A stretch of DNA of 14,017 nt from CAZOJJ01 sp964580105 (GTDB lineage Bacteria > Bacteroidota > Rhodothermia > Rhodothermales > Rubricoccaceae), in NCBI GenBank assembly GCA_964580105.1, contig CAZOJJ010000067.1, positions 1 through 14,017 of the forward strand, given 5' to 3'. The notes beneath the pieces are model-generated. The model did not search any database. It saw only the letters and a program-made list of their open reading frames with translations, and was not told the DNA's origin. Positions 12,950-14,017 of this stretch are shown in pieces. Within the stretch, counting starts at the first letter, position 1. Each line of letters begins with the position of its first letter. Position numbers and translations under genes: made by a program.

Positions 12950-12982
12950 GGGGCGAACCGTGCCCGCGGGGGGGCGAACCGT
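12950..12982. repeat. 12-bp direct repeat downstream of ftsY
   Basis: GGGGCGAACCGT occurs exactly at 12950-12961 and 12971-12982, 21 bp apart. Closer to ftsY, CCGGG-CTG-CCCGG at 12993-13005 is a short hairpin that ends five bases from the ftsY stop codon. Neither has a T-tract. Role unknown. Confidence 0.5.
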
Positions 12983-13009
12983 CGGGCTGCGTCCGGGCTG
13001 CCCGGGTGC

Positions 13010-13963
13010 TCAGTCGAAGAGGGCGTGGACGAAGGCGGCGCGGTCGAAGACCTGGAGGTCGTCGATCCCCTCGCCGACGCCGATGTACTTTACGGGAATC
13101 CGGAACTCGTTGGAAATGCCAATCACGATACCCCCCTTGGCGGTACCGTCGAGCTTGGTGAGCACGAGGCCGGTCACGTCCACGCTCTGCGTGAAGGCCT
13201 CGGCCTGGCGGATGGCGTTCTGCCCCGTCGAGGCGTCGAGCACGAGGAGCACCTCGTGAGGCGCGCCGGGCACCTGCCGGTCCATCACGCGCTTCACCTT
13301 CGCCAGCTCCTCCATCAGGCCGACCTGGTTGTGGAGCCGCCCGGCCGTGTCGATGAGCACCACGTCGGCCCCGCGCGCCTTCGCGGCGGCGAGCGTGTCG
13401 AAGGCGACGGCGGCGGGATCGGCGCCCTGGTACTGCTTGATGATCTCGACGCCGGCCCGCTGCGCCCAGATGTCGAGCTGCTCGGTGGCCGCCGCGCGGA
13501 ACGTGTCGCCCGCGCCGAGGAGCACCTTCTTGCCCGCCTCCCGGTAGCGGTGGGCGATCTTCCCGATGGAGGTCGTCTTGCCGACGCCGTTGACGCCGAC
13601 GACCATGATCACGTGCGGCTTGTTCGGGAGCGGCGCGGCGAAGTCGGCGGGGCGGTCCGCCTCGGTGCCGAGGAGGAGGTCGGCGATCTCGGCGCGGATG
13701 AGCCCGTTGAGTTCCTTCGTCGAGACGTACTTGTCGCGCGCCACGCGCGCCTCGATGCGGCGGATGATCTCGACGGTCGTCCTGACGCCCACGTCGGAGG
13801 TGACGAGCACCTCTTCGAGGTCGTCGAGGACCTCGTCGTCCACGGTGTCCTTCCCGGCGACGGCGCGGCTGAGCTTGCCGAAGAACGAGGTCTTGGTCTT
13901 TTCGAGGCCCTCTTCGAGCCGCTGCTGCTCCTGCTCCTTGCGGCCGAAACCGAACAACGCCAT
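13010..13963 (-). CDS. ftsY: Signal recognition particle receptor FtsY
   Basis: The membrane-associated GTPase that receives SRP-ribosome complexes for co-translational insertion of membrane proteins. The 317-residue protein has the short N-terminal region typical of non-proteobacterial FtsY, with FFGKLSRAVAGKDTVDDEVLDDLE then VLVTSDVGV as the N domain split by normal residues. The G domain carries the P-loop GVNGVGKT (123-130), the insertion-box motif DTFRAAATEQL (153-163), DTAGR (205-209), TKLDGTAKGG (269-278) and the closing GVGEGIDDLQVFD. All GTPase motifs are intact. The long acidic A domain of E. coli FtsY is absent; the N-terminal MALFGFGRKE may act as the membrane-binding helix. The start ATG 13963 has no Shine-Dalgarno. 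An 8-bp tandem repeat lies just upstream, where its promoter would be expected. Confidence 0.97.
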   Translation of the reverse strand: MALFGFGRKEQEQQRLEEGLEKTKTSFFGKLSRAVAGKDTVDDEVLDDLEEVLVTSDVGVRTTVEIIRRIEARVARDKYVSTKELNGLIRAEIADLLLGTEADRPADFAAPLPNKPHVIMVVGVNGVGKTTSIGKIAHRYREAGKKVLLGAGDTFRAAATEQLDIWAQRAGVEIIKQYQGADPAAVAFDTLAAAKARGADVVLIDTAGRLHNQVGLMEELAKVKRVMDRQVPGAPHEVLLVLDASTGQNAIRQAEAFTQSVDVTGLVLTKLDGTAKGGIVIGISNEFRIPVKYIGVGEGIDDLQVFDRAAFVHALFD

Positions 13964-13980
13964 GAGATCGGGGGGTTGAT

Positions 13981-14017
13981 GATCGAAGGATCGAAGGATC
14001 GAAGGATCGAAGGATCG
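13981..14017. repeat. 8-bp tandem repeat (GATCGAAG) upstream of ftsY, cut by the window edge
   Basis: Four exact copies of GATCGAAG lie at 13981-13988, 13989-13996, 13997-14004 and 14005-14012, with a fifth partial copy reaching the end of the window. The array begins 18 bp upstream of the ftsY start codon. Its full length is not visible. Confidence 0.9.

Overview
The window is a very GC-rich stretch, roughly 70% G+C by eye, of a bacterial chromosome. It most likely comes from the Bacteroidota/Rhodothermota side, in the style of Rhodothermales or Rubricoccaceae; this is inference from gene content. Pointers are a GWxTD-domain secreted protein, a Bacteroidota-type integrase arm domain at the left edge, an Fmt with the AFRILP variant seen in Bacteroidota, and the near absence of Shine-Dalgarno sequences. 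Only the CBS-domain gene has a clear GGAGG.

Layout from left to right. (1) 1-197, minus: N-terminus of a tyrosine recombinase running off the window, preceded by four copies of a 9-bp motif; this may be the edge of a mobile element. (2) 520-1836, plus: ACT-domain malic enzyme. (3) 1852-2414, minus: a small SET-domain protein whose start overlaps the stop of a tiny putative membrane peptide. (4) 2656-3099, minus, and 3195-3383, plus: divergent CBS-pair protein and CPXCG zinc-ribbon-like protein. (5) 3387-5354, minus: soluble TPR histidine kinase with no adjacent response regulator. (6) 5441-7066, minus: CoA-acylating aldehyde dehydrogenase with an unusual C-terminal tail. (7) 7303-8934, plus: a RecA/KaiC-like protein with no P-loop lysine and a second C-terminal domain. 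(8) 8943-9887, minus: fmt. (9) 9943-10146: a 17-bp tandem repeat array interrupted by a 100-N assembly gap. (10) 10187-11245, minus: secreted cysteine-containing protein. (11) 11419-12795, minus: GWxTD protein with a good terminator. (12) 13010-13963, minus: ftsY, with an 8-bp tandem repeat just upstream running off the right edge.

Most genes are separate transcription units facing one another (convergent gaps of 3, 8 and 15 bp) and do not form one pathway. Housekeeping functions (fmt, ftsY, malic enzyme) are mixed with signalling genes (TPR kinase, KaiC-like protein, CBS, SET).

The most interesting features are simple-sequence repeats in three places (7-, 17- and 8-bp units). The 7-bp array lies inside the aldehyde dehydrogenase gene, just before a terminal helix that resembles a microcompartment targeting peptide. 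Any change in its copy number not divisible by three would remove that helix. No complete new defence or metabolic system is visible.
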